A DNA stretch of 64,000 bases from Bacteroidales bacterium (lineage in GTDB: Bacteria; Bacteroidota; Bacteroidia; Bacteroidales; WCHB1-69). Under the pieces are notes generated by a model. The model saw nothing but the letters and a program-made list of their open reading frames with translations, made no database searches and was not told the DNA's origin. The stretch lies in assembly GCA_023229985.1 (NCBI GenBank), contig JALNYF010000002.1, positions 4,650 through 68,649 on the forward strand. The letters are read 5' to 3'. Each line of letters opens with the position of its first letter. Positions within the stretch are counted from its first letter, which is position 1. Of the stretch, positions 18,012-27,649 are shown in pieces. The position numbers were made by a program, and so were the translations under genes.

Positions 18012-19760
18012 TTAATTCGCCTTTTTTAATTCAACTGGACTTCCATTTTGATTATAGATAATCAGCTGCCCCGACTGTGTGACAAACAGCAGTTGATTCC
18101 CAAATAAAACATTGGCAACCGTATCTTTTTCCGGAATTTCAATTTCTACTTGTCCTTGCATTAAACTGTTGTTAGTACTATAATATTTTAACGTATCGTT
18201 TTGATAATTGGATTCGTAAACGGTAGTTTTCATACCAATCATCTGGTTGTTTTTTTGGTCAAACTTCAAAAAATTGATAACGATACTGTCGCGGACATCA
18301 TTTTGTGAGTCGCTTTGTGAGTAATAGAAAGTATTGTCTATTAAATAGTTGGATACGGCATCTCTGTTCATTTCAACTTCAATCTTATTTTCTGTGGTTT
18401 CGGAGAAGTGGGTTCTGATTGCTTTTTCGCCGATGAAAACGCCGGCACCTGCGAAGTAACCCAGGAGGGCAATCCAAGAGATATGTTTCAAGTACCAAAT
18501 AAAATCAATTTTTTCCATTCCCATGACGGCAACGCCGGCAGCAGAACCGATGATGAGAATACTGCCACCTGTACCGGCGCAGTAGGCTAACATTTCCCAG
18601 AAATAGTGGTCAGTGGGGAAATCGTACATTCCTATGGCACCTGCTACTAACGGAACATTATCCACGATAGAGGACAAAAGACCAATTAATAAGTTGATAA
18701 CGTAGTATTTACTTGGTTCTTGTAGTGCAATTCCATCCAAGCTGTTGGCTAACAACGATAAGTGTCCGATTGCTTGTAAGGCATTGATAGCTAGTAAAAT
18801 ACCGAGGAAGAACATGATGCTGGGAACGTCCACACGGGTAATAATGGTGGTGATGGAGTATCTGGATCTTTCTGTTTCGGTTGCATCGCGATGTACTATT
18901 TCGGAGAGAAGCCACATAATACCTAAGCCACCCAACATACCGATATAGGGAGGAAGGTGGGTTATCGTTTTAAAAACCGGGACAAACAGGAGCACGCCGA
19001 CGCCGACACATAAGAATAATACACGTTGCCAATTTTGGGTTTGAAAAGATGCATCTAAATTGTCTTCATCCATTTGCGGTTGTGCAACTTCGCCTTTTAG
19101 GATAAAGGAAAGAACTCCCAATGGCACTATTAAGGAAGCTAAACTTGCCAAGAAAGTCATTTCAATGATGTTCAAGGTCGAAACTTTGCCTGCTATCCAC
19201 AACATAATGGTGGTAACGTCACCGATGGGGGACCATGCTCCGCCGGAATTGGCAGCAAGAATAATCATACTAGCAAAGAACCAGCGGTCTTTCTTTTCCC
19301 CTACTATTTTTCGTAATAAAGCCACCATAACGATGGATGTGGTCAAATTGTCTAAAGCGGCGGACATAAAAAAGGTGAGGATGGAGAGTATCCATAGTAA
19401 TTTTACTTTCTTTTTTGTGGTGATTTTATCGGTGATAATTTTAAAACCACCTTGAGCATCAATCAGTTCCACGATAGTCATGGCACCTAACAAAAAGAAG
19501 AGGATTTCGGAAATTTCGCCCAATGCATGGATTAATTTGGAATGAATCAGCCAATCGGAGAAATTACTACCCGGGTTATTCATTACATATTCACGCAAAG
19601 AATCGGTATTCACTAAGATCCCTTCGCCGCCTACAACTGCACAAACCCATAGCAAGACTCCTAATAATAAGGCAGTTGCAGTTTTATTAATTTTCAATGG
19701 ATGTTCAAGTGCTATGACGGCATAGCCAATGATGAACGCAACAATCATGAATAGAAACAT
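18012..19760 (-). CDS. NhaD-type sodium:proton antiporter with C-terminal extension
   Basis: 582 aa. Residues 1 to about 450 form a polytopic membrane protein of the NhaD/ion transporter superfamily, with conserved stretches such as SAALDNLTTSIVM, AANSGGAWSPIGDVTTIMLW, SSIVDNVPLVAGAIGMY and AGTGGSILIIGSAAGVAVMGME. It would expel sodium in exchange for protons. About 130 further residues (453-582) follow the last membrane helix; they are hydrophilic and beta-rich (VEIEIPEKDTVANVLFGNQ, LLFVTQSGQLIIYNQNG) and are not part of the usual NhaD, which is around 450-480 residues. The gene is 3 bp from ispH and 2 bp from the nucleotidyltransferase, so it is clearly in an operon. Confidence 0.9.
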   Translation of the reverse strand: MFLFMIVAFIIGYAVIALEHPLKINKTATALLLGVLLWVCAVVGGEGILVNTDSLREYVMNNPGSNFSDWLIHSKLIHALGEISEILFFLLGAMTIVELIDAQGGFKIITDKITTKKKVKLLWILSILTFFMSAALDNLTTSIVMVALLRKIVGEKKDRWFFASMIILAANSGGAWSPIGDVTTIMLWIAGKVSTLNIIEMTFLASLASLIVPLGVLSFILKGEVAQPQMDEDNLDASFQTQNWQRVLFLCVGVGVLLFVPVFKTITHLPPYIGMLGGLGIMWLLSEIVHRDATETERSRYSITTIITRVDVPSIMFFLGILLAINALQAIGHLSLLANSLDGIALQEPSKYYVINLLIGLLSSIVDNVPLVAGAIGMYDFPTDHYFWEMLAYCAGTGGSILIIGSAAGVAVMGMEKIDFIWYLKHISWIALLGYFAGAGVFIGEKAIRTHFSETTENKIEVEMNRDAVSNYLIDNTFYYSQSDSQNDVRDSIVINFLKFDQKNNQMIGMKTTVYESNYQNDTLKYYSTNNSLMQGQVEIEIPEKDTVANVLFGNQLLFVTQSGQLIIYNQNGSPVELKKAN

Positions 19761-19763
19761 AAC

Positions 19764-20657
19764 TTATAAATTTTGATTTTTAATTAGTATTTCGTTCTTA
19801 ACCGATTCCATCAACCACATCGGCGTTGAGGTTGCTCCGCAAATGCCGATAGTGTCGGTATGGGAAATGACAATCCCTTGTAGTTGTTCAATTTTTGAAA
19901 TCAAAAATGTATTTGGATTTACTTTCTTACAAATGTTATATAAATAAAGCCCATTTGAACTCTTTTCGCCGGACACAAAAAAAATGATGTTGTAATGTGC
20001 TGCAAATTCCTGTATCTGTTTGGCACGGTTGATCACACTTTTGCAAATGGTATTGACAGATTTAAAATTCTGGGGGAACTCTTTTTTATCGTACCTTTCT
20101 TGAATCGCAGAAATCAGGGCTTCGTACTCTTCAATATTTTGGGTAGTTTGTGAATAGAGTATGGCAGGTTTGTCAAAGTCTATTTTGTCAATATCTTTAA
20201 GAGATGAAATAACGATTCCTTTTTGCCCGATTTGTCCGATTAAACCAACGACTTCGGCGTGCCCTTTTTTCCCAAAAATGAGAATCTGAGTATTGATATC
20301 TGCGAGGGTTTCAAAAGAAAGTTTGATGTTTTGTTGGAGTTGGAGTACGACTTGGCAGGTCGTATCAATCAGTTCAATCCGATTTTTTTCTGCCAAACGA
20401 TAAGTCTCAGGTGGCTCGCCGTGCGCACGAATCAGCACACGCACATTGTGCAAACGGCTCATTTCTTCGTGTGTAATAATACGTAAGCCCATCTGTGTCA
20501 GTCGTTGCAACTCCTCGTTATTGTGCACAATATCACCCAGACAATACAAAGTCTGTTCTTTTTCAAGCCATTGTTCCGCAGTTTTGATGGCATTAATTAC
20601 CCCAATGCAGAAGCCGGAATGTTTGTCAATCTCTACTTGTATCGGGTTTAGTGGCAT
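19764..20657 (-). CDS. ispH: 4-hydroxy-3-methylbut-2-enyl diphosphate reductase
   Basis: 297 aa, full length for IspH/LytB. The three iron-sulfur cysteines are seen in GFCIGV (Cys17), DTTCQVV and VNTICKSV, with HNNEEL, RAHGEPP and FGKKGHAEVVG around the active site. The enzyme makes IPP and DMAPP in the last step of the MEP isoprenoid pathway, feeding UppS further down the same co-directional run. It is the first gene of that run; a promoter motif lies 25 bp upstream. The start is the ATG at 20657. Confidence 0.95.
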   Translation of the reverse strand: MPLNPIQVEIDKHSGFCIGVINAIKTAEQWLEKEQTLYCLGDIVHNNEELQRLTQMGLRIITHEEMSRLHNVRVLIRAHGEPPETYRLAEKNRIELIDTTCQVVLQLQQNIKLSFETLADINTQILIFGKKGHAEVVGLIGQIGQKGIVISSLKDIDKIDFDKPAILYSQTTQNIEEYEALISAIQERYDKKEFPQNFKSVNTICKSVINRAKQIQEFAAHYNIIFFVSGEKSSNGLYLYNICKKVNPNTFLISKIEQLQGIVISHTDTIGICGATSTPMWLMESVKNEILIKNQNL

Positions 20658-20681
20658 ATGTCATCATCGTTTTTGAGGTGG

Positions 20682-20689
20682 CAAAAATA
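20682..20689 (-). promoter_or_regulatory. -7 promoter motif for ispH run
   Basis: TATTTTTG on the minus strand, followed by CCACCTCAAA, lies 24 bp upstream of the ispH start codon. It is divergent from the promoter at 20794-20801. Confidence 0.6.
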
Positions 20690-20793
20690 CAAAAAAATCG
20701 TTGTTATTTTCTATTTTCAAGCATATTATCATTAAAAATCACATGAATATTTTTTTATCTTTAAATGACAAGTCAGTGCATAAAAAAAATGTG

Positions 20794-20801
20794 TATTTTT
20801 G
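20794..20801 (+). promoter_or_regulatory. -7 promoter motif for YaaT/PSP1-gldH
   Basis: TATTTTTG fits TAnnTTTG and lies 43 bp upstream of the ATG at 20845. Confidence 0.6.
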
Positions 20802-20844
20802 CACCTTGTTATAATGAATTGAAAAAAATAGATAAATCAGATAC

Positions 20845-22032
20845 ATGAAATACGACGAAATTGATGCCGATCACTCCCAAATCGAAAATTTAGATGAGTA
20901 TTTGAACTTAGACATACGAGTTCCGGTGAGTAAAGAAACCAGCAAGTTGGTGGAGAACCCGTTTCTTTCGCGCGGAGTGGGCGATATCCCTAATCCGAAT
21001 GAGGTAAATTGCTCTTCATATAGTGAAACTTGTTGCAAATTACGTAGTTATGACTGGATGTCCAAAATGGATATTTCGATTGACTATTTGGAGTGCCCCT
21101 ACGCTGAAGTGCGTTTCAAAAACAGCCATAAAGAATTTTTTCTGTTACCACACGAGGGTAGTTTTAAAGTGGGGGACATTGTCGCCGTGGAATCTACCCC
21201 CGGTCACGACATCGGCATTATCTCGATGCTCGGGAAAAGTGTTTATAGACAGCTGAAGCATAAACGCATGAATGAAACCGAGATATCCAAGAAATTATAC
21301 CGCACGGCGCGTTATTCTGATATTGAAAAATGGATTTCTACCGTCAATTCGGAACATACGACGATGCTTTCTTCTCGTTATATTGCGTGGGATTTAGGTT
21401 TGAAAATGAAGGTCAATGATGTTGAATATCAAGGCGATGGAACGAAAGCCATCTTCTATTATTCGGCGGAAGACAGAGTCGATTTCAGGGAATTGATTAA
21501 AATATTGGCAGAGCAATTCCGTATCCGTATTGAGATGCGTCAGATTGGCGTGCGGCAAGAAGCCGGACGTTTGGGAGGCATTGGCACTTGCGGGCGTGAA
21601 TTGTGTTGCTCGTCATGGCTTACCAATTTTCAATCTGTTTCTACTTCTTCTGCCCGTACACAGCAACTCTCCCTGAACCCGCAAAAATTGGCCGGACAGT
21701 GCGGCAAACTTAAATGCTGCCTCAACTTTGAACAAGCTACTTATGTGGATGAACTCAAAAATTTTCCTGCTCCCAATGTTCCCCTTAAAGTTAAAAAAGG
21801 GAAAGGCGTTTACAACAAAATTGATATTTTTAAGAAAATAGTGTGGTACAATTATGCCAACGACAATTCGACTATGTTCGCCATTCCGTTGGATAAAGTG
21901 AACCAGATTATAGAAATGAACAAAAATAATAAGTACCCGGAATCATTGGAAGAGTTCGCTATCGTTAATCAAAAGAAAATGGAAGAAGTTGGTTACAGCT
22001 TAGATGAACTGAAAAATATTGAAGATAAATAA
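20845..22032 (+). CDS. PSP1/YaaT (RicT-like) regulatory protein
   Basis: 395 aa. The PSP1 C-terminal domain is recognisable by AEQFRIRIEMRQIGVRQEA, GGIGTCGRELCCSSWL and GQCGKLKCCLNFE, containing the conserved cysteines. An N-terminal extension of about 70 residues is less conserved. In Bacillus the homologue YaaT/RicT acts in a complex with RicA and RicF that stimulates RNA maturation and carries Fe-S clusters; no RicA or RicF homologue is seen here. In Bacteroidota this gene regularly sits directly before gldH, as here (3 bp gap), which suggests co-expression but not a proven role in gliding. Confidence 0.88.
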   Translation: MKYDEIDADHSQIENLDEYLNLDIRVPVSKETSKLVENPFLSRGVGDIPNPNEVNCSSYSETCCKLRSYDWMSKMDISIDYLECPYAEVRFKNSHKEFFLLPHEGSFKVGDIVAVESTPGHDIGIISMLGKSVYRQLKHKRMNETEISKKLYRTARYSDIEKWISTVNSEHTTMLSSRYIAWDLGLKMKVNDVEYQGDGTKAIFYYSAEDRVDFRELIKILAEQFRIRIEMRQIGVRQEAGRLGGIGTCGRELCCSSWLTNFQSVSTSSARTQQLSLNPQKLAGQCGKLKCCLNFEQATYVDELKNFPAPNVPLKVKKGKGVYNKIDIFKKIVWYNYANDNSTMFAIPLDKVNQIIEMNKNNKYPESLEEFAIVNQKKMEEVGYSLDELKNIEDK

Positions 22033-22035
22033 GTT

Positions 22036-22524
22036 ATGAAATACAGGAACGTTTTCTTATGCCTTTTTCTTTCCTTGTTTTTGTTTTCATCTTGCAAGCA
22101 TGATATTTTTTATGAAGAGATTCATTCGATTGAAAATGAAACATGGAATGTAAAAAACGTGCTGAACTGTGAGTTTGAAATTACCGATACGATGCAGTTT
22201 TATACGATGTATATGGATATTCGGAACAGTGTTGATTTTGAAACCCGAAATTTGTATGTTTTTATGGATACGGAAGATCCGAATGGCACGAAATCGCGTG
22301 ATACATTGGAATTCGTGTTGGCCGACGCTCACGGTAATTGGAAAGGAAAGGGGAATGGGCGCTTGAAAGATTATCAATATTTGTTTTATCCAAAGGTCAG
22401 ATTTCCGTATAAAGGAACTTATCATTTTTCTTTTCAACAAGCTATGCGTCAAGATGATGTTGTAGGAATTGCCAACTTCGGAATGACTGTTTATACTTTC
22501 GATGAGAAAAGATTTATAAAATAA
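22036..22524 (+). CDS. gldH: gliding motility lipoprotein GldH
   Basis: 162 aa lipoprotein with signal MKYRNVFLCLFLSLFLFSSC and lipidated Cys20. The body matches GldH: YEEIHSIENETWN, YMDIRNSVDFETRNLYVFMD in pieces, then GKGNGRLKDYQYLFYPKVRFP and FSFQQAMRQDD. In Flavobacterium johnsoniae GldH is needed for gliding; homologues also occur in non-gliding Bacteroidota, where the role is unclear. Located 3 bp after the YaaT/PSP1 gene. Confidence 0.9.
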   Translation: MKYRNVFLCLFLSLFLFSSCKHDIFYEEIHSIENETWNVKNVLNCEFEITDTMQFYTMYMDIRNSVDFETRNLYVFMDTEDPNGTKSRDTLEFVLADAHGNWKGKGNGRLKDYQYLFYPKVRFPYKGTYHFSFQQAMRQDDVVGIANFGMTVYTFDEKRFIK

Positions 22525-22527
22525 TGG

Positions 22528-22558
22528 TTGCCAATATGTAAAAAATTATGTATCTTTG
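22528..22558 (+). promoter_or_regulatory. promoter (-33 TTG, -7 TATCTTTG) for ornithine aminotransferase
   Basis: TTG at 22528-22530 and TATCTTTG at 22551-22558 are 20 bp apart, a good fit to the Bacteroidota TTTG/TAnnTTTG arrangement. The start codon follows 44 bp later. Confidence 0.7.
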
Positions 22559-22602
22559 CCGACTTTCATTAAAACAACTAAATCATTAAATATTAAAACA
22601 TT

Positions 22603-23829
22603 ATGGTAGAAAAAATTACAACAAGCAAACAAGCCATGGAAATGGAAGACAAGTACGGTGCGCACAATTATCATCCGCTCGGCGTTGTTCTTTCTAAAGC
22701 AAAAGGTCCTTTTATGTGGGATGTAGAAGGAAAAAAGTATTTCGATTTCCTTTCAGCATATTCTGCTGTTAACCAAGGTCACTGTCACCCGAAAATTGTG
22801 GATGCGATGGTTGACCAAGCTCGAACATTAACTCTTACTTCCCGTGCTTTCTATAATGATTGTTTGGGACCATATGAAAAATATATAACGGAAACTTTCG
22901 GCTATGATAAAGTATTACCGATGAATTCCGGTGCCGAAGCTGATGAAACAGCCTTGAAATTGTGCAGAAAATGGGCATATATGAAAAAAGGTCTTCCTGA
23001 AAACCAAGCCAAAATCATCGTTTGTGACGGCAACTTTCACGGCAGAACCATCACCATTATTTCCATGTCCACCGACCCTGACGCATACGCAGGCTACGGT
23101 CCGTTTACTCCCGGTTTCATAAAAGTTCCTTACAATGATATTCCCGCTTTGGAAAAAACATTGGAAGATCCGAATATTGCCGGTTTTATTGTTGAACCTA
23201 TCCAAGGTGAAGCCGGTGTATATGTACCAGAAGACGGCTATTTGAAAAAAGCATCCGATCTTTGCAAAGCCAAAAATGTGCTTTTTATTGCTGATGAAGT
23301 TCAAACAGGTATCGCGCGTACAGGTAAAATGTTGGCTTGCGACCACGAAAACGTTCGTCCCGACATTCTTATCTTAGGAAAAGCATTATCCGGTGGTACC
23401 ATGCCGGTTTCTGCTGTCTTAGCCGATGACGACATTATGCTTTGTATCAAACCCGGTGAACACGGCTCTACTTTCGGTGGAAATCCGGTAGCTTGTAAAG
23501 TGGCTATCGCTGCATTAGAAGTAGTTAAAGAAGAAAAATTGGCTGAACGTGCCGAACGTCTTGGAAAAATCTTCCGCGACGAAATGTGCAGCGTAAAAAG
23601 CGATATGATTCAATTGGTGAGAGGTAAAGGCTTACTCAATGCTGTTATTATTCGCCCCAAAAACGGAAAAGAAGCTTGGGACGTTTGCGAAAAAATGAAA
23701 GAAATGGGCGTCTTGGCTAAGCCAACCCACCAACATATCATTCGTTTCGCTCCTCCATTGGTCATCTCTGAAGAAGAATTGAGAGAAGCTATCGAAATTA
23801 TTAAAAAAGCAATCATTAGCTTCGAATAA
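22603..23829 (+). CDS. rocD: ornithine aminotransferase
   Basis: 408 aa, class III aminotransferase. [67 protein letters not shown] (PLP-ring Asp) and [16 protein letters not shown] (Schiff-base Lys) are characteristic of ornithine--oxo-acid transaminases. The enzyme converts ornithine and 2-oxoglutarate to glutamate semialdehyde and glutamate, linking arginine/ornithine and proline metabolism. The gene is monocistronic with its own promoter and terminator. Confidence 0.93.
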   Translation: MVEKITTSKQAMEMEDKYGAHNYHPLGVVLSKAKGPFMWDVEGKKYFDFLSAYSAVNQGHCHPKIVDAMVDQARTLTLTSRAFYNDCLGPYEKYITETFGYDKVLPMNSGAEADETALKLCRKWAYMKKGLPENQAKIIVCDGNFHGRTITIISMSTDPDAYAGYGPFTPGFIKVPYNDIPALEKTLEDPNIAGFIVEPIQGEAGVYVPEDGYLKKASDLCKAKNVLFIADEVQTGIARTGKMLACDHENVRPDILILGKALSGGTMPVSAVLADDDIMLCIKPGEHGSTFGGNPVACKVAIAALEVVKEEKLAERAERLGKIFRDEMCSVKSDMIQLVRGKGLLNAVIIRPKNGKEAWDVCEKMKEMGVLAKPTHQHIIRFAPPLVISEEELREAIEIIKKAIISFE

Positions 23830-23850
23830 TAGAAGTTATCTGAACTCTAT

Positions 23851-23903
23851 TTCCCGCAGGTGCCCTTCCCAAACTTGGAAAAGTCGCCTGCGGGAATTTT
23901 TTT
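23851..23903 (+). terminator. terminator after rocD
   Basis: Perfect 10-bp stem TTCCCGCAGG (23851-23860) and CCTGCGGGAA (23887-23896), followed by a run of seven T. The 26-nt loop can fold further. Confidence 0.85.
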
Positions 23904-23977
23904 AGATAATACTTTGAACAACGATTCATTGCGATTGTTAATAATAAATTGATTATCAACTTTAAACCTTTATTTTT

Positions 23978-24496
23978 ATGATTAACGAAAGAATGGAAAA
24001 AGAAATTAATGACCAAATCAATGCCGAATTTTGGTCAGCTTATCTTTATTTAAGTATGTCCGCTTGGTTTACGCAACGAAATCTCCCCGGTTTTGCAAAC
24101 TGGATGTATGTACAATATCAAGAAGAAATATCTCACGGAATGAAAATGTTCCGTTATATTCACGAACGGGGCGGTAACGTTAAGTTATTACCCATTGCCA
24201 AAGTAGATTCCGAATGGAAATCCCCGTCTGATGCTTTTCAATCCACCTTGGAACACGAACGTAAAGTTACCTCTTTAATTAACTCTTTGATGGACACTGC
24301 TCACGAAATAAGAGATTATGCAACGATCAATTTCTTGAATTGGTACATCGAAGAACAAGTGGAAGAAGAAGCTAATGCAGACGAAATCTACAACAAATTA
24401 TTAATGGTTGAAAAAGACTTGGCTGCTTTATACGCTTTGGACAAAGAATATAGCACGCGCGTATTCGTAGATGCCACCTTACCCGCAGCTGAATAA
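23978..24496 (+). CDS. ferritin
   Basis: 172 aa, a bacterial FtnA-type ferritin. The four-helix ferroxidase motif is seen: EINDQINAEFWSAYLYLSMS, YQEEISHGMKMFRYIHERGG and NWYIEEQVEEEANADEIYNKL. It forms a 24-mer that oxidises and stores iron in the cytoplasm. Starts at ATG 23978; an in-frame ATG five codons on is an alternative. Flanked by terminators on both sides, so a stand-alone unit. Confidence 0.94.
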   Translation: MINERMEKEINDQINAEFWSAYLYLSMSAWFTQRNLPGFANWMYVQYQEEISHGMKMFRYIHERGGNVKLLPIAKVDSEWKSPSDAFQSTLEHERKVTSLINSLMDTAHEIRDYATINFLNWYIEEQVEEEANADEIYNKLLMVEKDLAALYALDKEYSTRVFVDATLPAAE

Positions 24497-24518
24497 TTGA
24501 TTTTTTCAATAAATGATC

Positions 24519-24551
24519 GCAGGAATGTCTCCCAGACATTCCTGCTTTTTT
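24519..24551 (+). terminator. terminator after ferritin
   Basis: GCAGGAATGTCT (24519-24530) and AGACATTCCTGC (24534-24545) form a perfect 12-bp stem with a CCC loop, followed by six T. Confidence 0.92.
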
Positions 24552-24754
24552 GTTGGACGTTTTTACAGAGAGTTTAAAACAGCATAATCATATTTTTCTC
24601 CCAAATCCAATGATGAAGATACTCGATTGTGTTAATATTTATGATTATATTTGACGTTTTTTGATGTTGATTTTTTATAAATTATTGCTAATCAGATATA
24701 TAAAAAATAATTGTGAAAAATAAAGAAAAATGAAACAATAAAAAAATAATTCCT

Positions 24755-24762
24755 TAGATTTG
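24755..24762 (+). promoter_or_regulatory. -7 promoter motif for T9SS cargo gene
   Basis: TAGATTTG fits TAnnTTTG; the leader to the ATG at 24924 would be about 155 nt. Confidence 0.4.
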
Positions 24763-24923
24763 TGGATTGATTTTTAGAATTGAGTATGTCGGACTTTGCA
24801 AAAACTAAATTATTGGTAAAAAACAGTACTCAAGAGTTTGATTATTTTATTTTTTAGAAGTGTACAATGGGAAAAATCCCGCTTTATAATAAAAAATCAT
24901 ATTATTAATCAAAATTTTATATT

Positions 24924-26309
24924 ATGGAAAAAAAATTGACATTCTTACTTCACACAGCATTGATAATGTTGTGTTTGTGCTGTTTTGGTGCTTTTCAGAG
25001 CCAAGCTCAAATCAATGAAAGCATGAATGAAAATCCGGCAGGTACCAAACCGGCACGGCATGTTTCCACCGGTACTGTCACTTCCCCTGTTAGTCAGTTA
25101 CAGCCCTTGCAGTTGTTGCGAGGCAATACTGCGTATGGCTTTAATGTTTGGGACGAAAATTCCACCTATCCGAAGTACGTTTCTTTTGACGTAGCTGCTC
25201 CCCAAACGGTCACTGATATTACTACACCATCCTTATCGTTTGTTGCAGGTGAGTATTACGACGGGGCTTATTATTGTTCTGAAGAAAATAATGGTTTTTA
25301 CCGTCTTGATCCTGCCACCGGCACAGCCACTCTTATCTCTACTCAATCTACCAGTTTCCAAGATATGGCGTATGATTATTCTACCAACAAGATGTATGGA
25401 ATTAATTCGACCGGCTTATATACGATTGATTTGAATACCGGATATTTTACTTTTATTAATGCAGTTGCCGGTATGACGGAAACCCCCATCACTTTAGCTT
25501 GTGACCTTGCCGGTAATATGTATTCTATTGAAGTTACGACAGGATATTTTTATTCTATCAACAAGACTACCGCTACCGCAACGTTGATTGCTTCTACTAA
25601 TACTCCAACCCGCTACCGACAAACGATGGGCTTTGACCATAATACGGGGATTCTTTATTGGGCAAATTGCAATGAAGATGATGGCGTATTTGGTATTATT
25701 AATCCTGCTACGGGCTCAGTTACTTCTCTTGGAATGCTAGGAGCAAACATTGAGTTGATCGGGTTTTATGTTCCTTATACGGCAGTTCTTACCTGCGATG
25801 CTCCTACTAACATGACAGTGGCTTCTTTCGAAACGGAATTGCAACTTTCCTGGGATCCACCTGCCGATGCCTCCAATTTGGTTGAATACTTGATATATCA
25901 GGACTTAGCTCAAACACCGTTGGCAACTACCACTAATACTTATTATACTGTCAATCAATCGCTTCAACCGGGCGTTCAATACTGCTATACTGTAAAAGCT
26001 TATTATAATAATACATGCTTGTCAGATCCATCCAACTCCGATTGTGGACAGCTCACCGTGGGAATCAACGAAAATAGAGCCAATAATCAGGTGAAATTAT
26101 TCCCGAATCCAACTTCTAATGTGTTGAATGTCTCCGCTCCGGGGTATCAATCATTTGAAATTATCAATTATCTCGGACAGGTAATTAATTCCCGTTCCCT
26201 GACCAACGAACAAACCATCATCAATGTTGCCAATTTGTCTGACGGTATTTATTTTATTAAATTGAAAAATAAAGACCATGTTACAACGATGAAATTTATC
26301 AAACGATAA
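24924..26309 (+). CDS. secreted T9SS cargo protein with FN3 domain
   Basis: 461 aa. A signal peptide (residues 1-29, ending QSQAQ), then about 250 residues with repeated YYDGAYYCSEENNGFYRLD, MAYDYSTNKMYGIN and MGFDHNTGILYWAN-like blocks suggesting a beta-propeller, a fibronectin type III domain (about 293-375; CDAPTNMTVASFETELQLSW) and a type A T9SS sorting domain (VKLFPNPTSNVLNVSAPG to the terminal MKFIKR). The sorting domain directs export through the type IX secretion system with removal of the C-terminal signal. The function on the cell surface is unknown. It stands alone between two terminators. Confidence 0.88.
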   Translation: MEKKLTFLLHTALIMLCLCCFGAFQSQAQINESMNENPAGTKPARHVSTGTVTSPVSQLQPLQLLRGNTAYGFNVWDENSTYPKYVSFDVAAPQTVTDITTPSLSFVAGEYYDGAYYCSEENNGFYRLDPATGTATLISTQSTSFQDMAYDYSTNKMYGINSTGLYTIDLNTGYFTFINAVAGMTETPITLACDLAGNMYSIEVTTGYFYSINKTTATATLIASTNTPTRYRQTMGFDHNTGILYWANCNEDDGVFGIINPATGSVTSLGMLGANIELIGFYVPYTAVLTCDAPTNMTVASFETELQLSWDPPADASNLVEYLIYQDLAQTPLATTTNTYYTVNQSLQPGVQYCYTVKAYYNNTCLSDPSNSDCGQLTVGINENRANNQVKLFPNPTSNVLNVSAPGYQSFEIINYLGQVINSRSLTNEQTIINVANLSDGIYFIKLKNKDHVTTMKFIKR

Positions 26310-26321
26310 ATTGATTTTCTC

Positions 26322-26356
26322 AAAAAAAAGCGGGATGATGTCCCGCTTTTTTTTTG
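26322..26356 (+). terminator. terminator after T9SS cargo gene
   Basis: A perfect 14-bp stem (AAAAAAAAGCGGGA and TCCCGCTTTTTTTT) with a 5-nt loop and further T. The A and T runs on either side let it act in both directions, so it also serves the convergent hutI gene. Confidence 0.92.
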
Positions 26357-26386
26357 ATTTATGTGTAAAAGAAAACCTCGTTTCCT

Positions 26387-27649
26387 TTAAATTTTTTGAC
26401 CTTTTAATATCACGGTTTCCACTTTGTTGGAGCCGAAAGCGTAAGGCATAAATTCAATATTTTGCATTTGTTTGGTGATGAAGAAGTTGGCAAGTTTTCC
26501 TTTGGCAATGGTGCCTAATTCTTCATTCACACCCATGGCATACGCGGTATTGAGGGTGGTAGCGTTGATGGCTTCTTCCGGTAACATCTTGTAATGGATA
26601 CAAGCCATAGAAAGTACAAATTGCATATTGCCGGAAGGAGACGAGCCCGGGTTGTAATCCGATGCCATGGCAACGGGAAGTCCGGCTTCCATCATTTTGC
26701 GGGCAGGTGCGTAGGGCATTCCCAAAAAGAACGCTGCACCGGGCAAAATAGTCGGCATCGTTTCTGAACCTAACAACACTTCTATCTCTTCATCACCTGT
26801 ATATTCTAAATGATCAACCGAGCGGGCATTGTACTTAACACCTACCTGAATTCCTCCCGAATAATCCAATTCGTTGGCATGTATTTTGGGATATAAACCA
26901 TATTTAATTCCTTGCATCAGAATACGTTCCGTATCTTCTACCGTAAAGAAACCGCGGTCGCAAAAGACATCAATAAAATCTGCCAATTCCTCCGCTGCCA
27001 CCATCGGAATCATCTCGTTGATAATTAAATCCACGTATTCGGTTTGTCTGCCCAAATATTCTTTCGGTACCGCATGGGCACCCAAAAAATTGGATTTGAT
27101 GGTGAGTAGTGATTTCTCTTTCAATCGGCGAATGACGCGCAACATTTTCAATTCATCTTCGGTGGAAAGTCCGTAGCCGCTCTTGATTTCCACGGCACCG
27201 GTTCCGAAAGAAGCCATTTCCGAAAGACGTTCCCACGCACTGTCAAAGAGTTCATCTTCAGTTGCTTTGCGTAACCGTTCCACGGAATTGAGAATACCGC
27301 CACCGCGTTTGGCAATCTCTTCATAAGAAAGTCCCTTGATTTTGTCGATATATTCAATCTCACGGCTACCGGCATAGACAGTATGCGTGTGAGAATCGCA
27401 AAAAGTGGGGAATACCATTTTTCCTGTAGCGTCAATGACTTCGACTTTTCCTTTGAGGTTAGAGAGCTTTTCCTCTTTCCAATCGCTCATTTTCCCGAAA
27501 TCAATGATAATTTCTCCATCGGTTAATAAAAATGCATCGTCTATGCAGTTTAATTGTTGCATGGTTTTGCCCGCACGAAAAAGTTCAGGTTCGTTTTCGA
27601 CCTGAACTAATTTCCGGATATTTTTTACTAAAAAAGCGCTGTTTTTCAT
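26387..27649 (-). CDS. hutI: imidazolonepropionase
   Basis: 420 aa, amidohydrolase family. FPTFCDSHTHTVYAGSREIE (metal-binding HTH), GILNSVERLRKATEDEL, FLGAHAVPKEY, KIHANELDYSGG and ASDYNPGSSPSGNMQFV identify HutI, which opens imidazolone-5-propionate to N-formimino-glutamate in histidine breakdown. Its start overlaps the stop of the upstream PCMD lipoprotein gene (ATGA at 27646-27649), so the two are translationally coupled. No hutH, hutU or ftcD/hutG is in the window. Confidence 0.94.
   Translation of the reverse strand: MKNSAFLVKNIRKLVQVENEPELFRAGKTMQQLNCIDDAFLLTDGEIIIDFGKMSDWKEEKLSNLKGKVEVIDATGKMVFPTFCDSHTHTVYAGSREIEYIDKIKGLSYEEIAKRGGGILNSVERLRKATEDELFDSAWERLSEMASFGTGAVEIKSGYGLSTEDELKMLRVIRRLKEKSLLTIKSNFLGAHAVPKEYLGRQTEYVDLIINEMIPMVAAEELADFIDVFCDRGFFTVEDTERILMQGIKYGLYPKIHANELDYSGGIQVGVKYNARSVDHLEYTGDEEIEVLLGSETMPTILPGAAFFLGMPYAPARKMMEAGLPVAMASDYNPGSSPSGNMQFVLSMACIHYKMLPEEAINATTLNTAYAMGVNEELGTIAKGKLANFFITKQMQNIEFMPYAFGSNKVETVILKGQKI

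Larger units (their letters stand above)
24497..24923. other. AT-rich intergenic region with a promoter
   Basis: 427 bp. Contains the ferritin terminator (24519-24551) and a TAGATTTG promoter motif (24755-24762) about 160 bp before the next gene. No gene is apparent in the rest. Confidence 0.6.
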
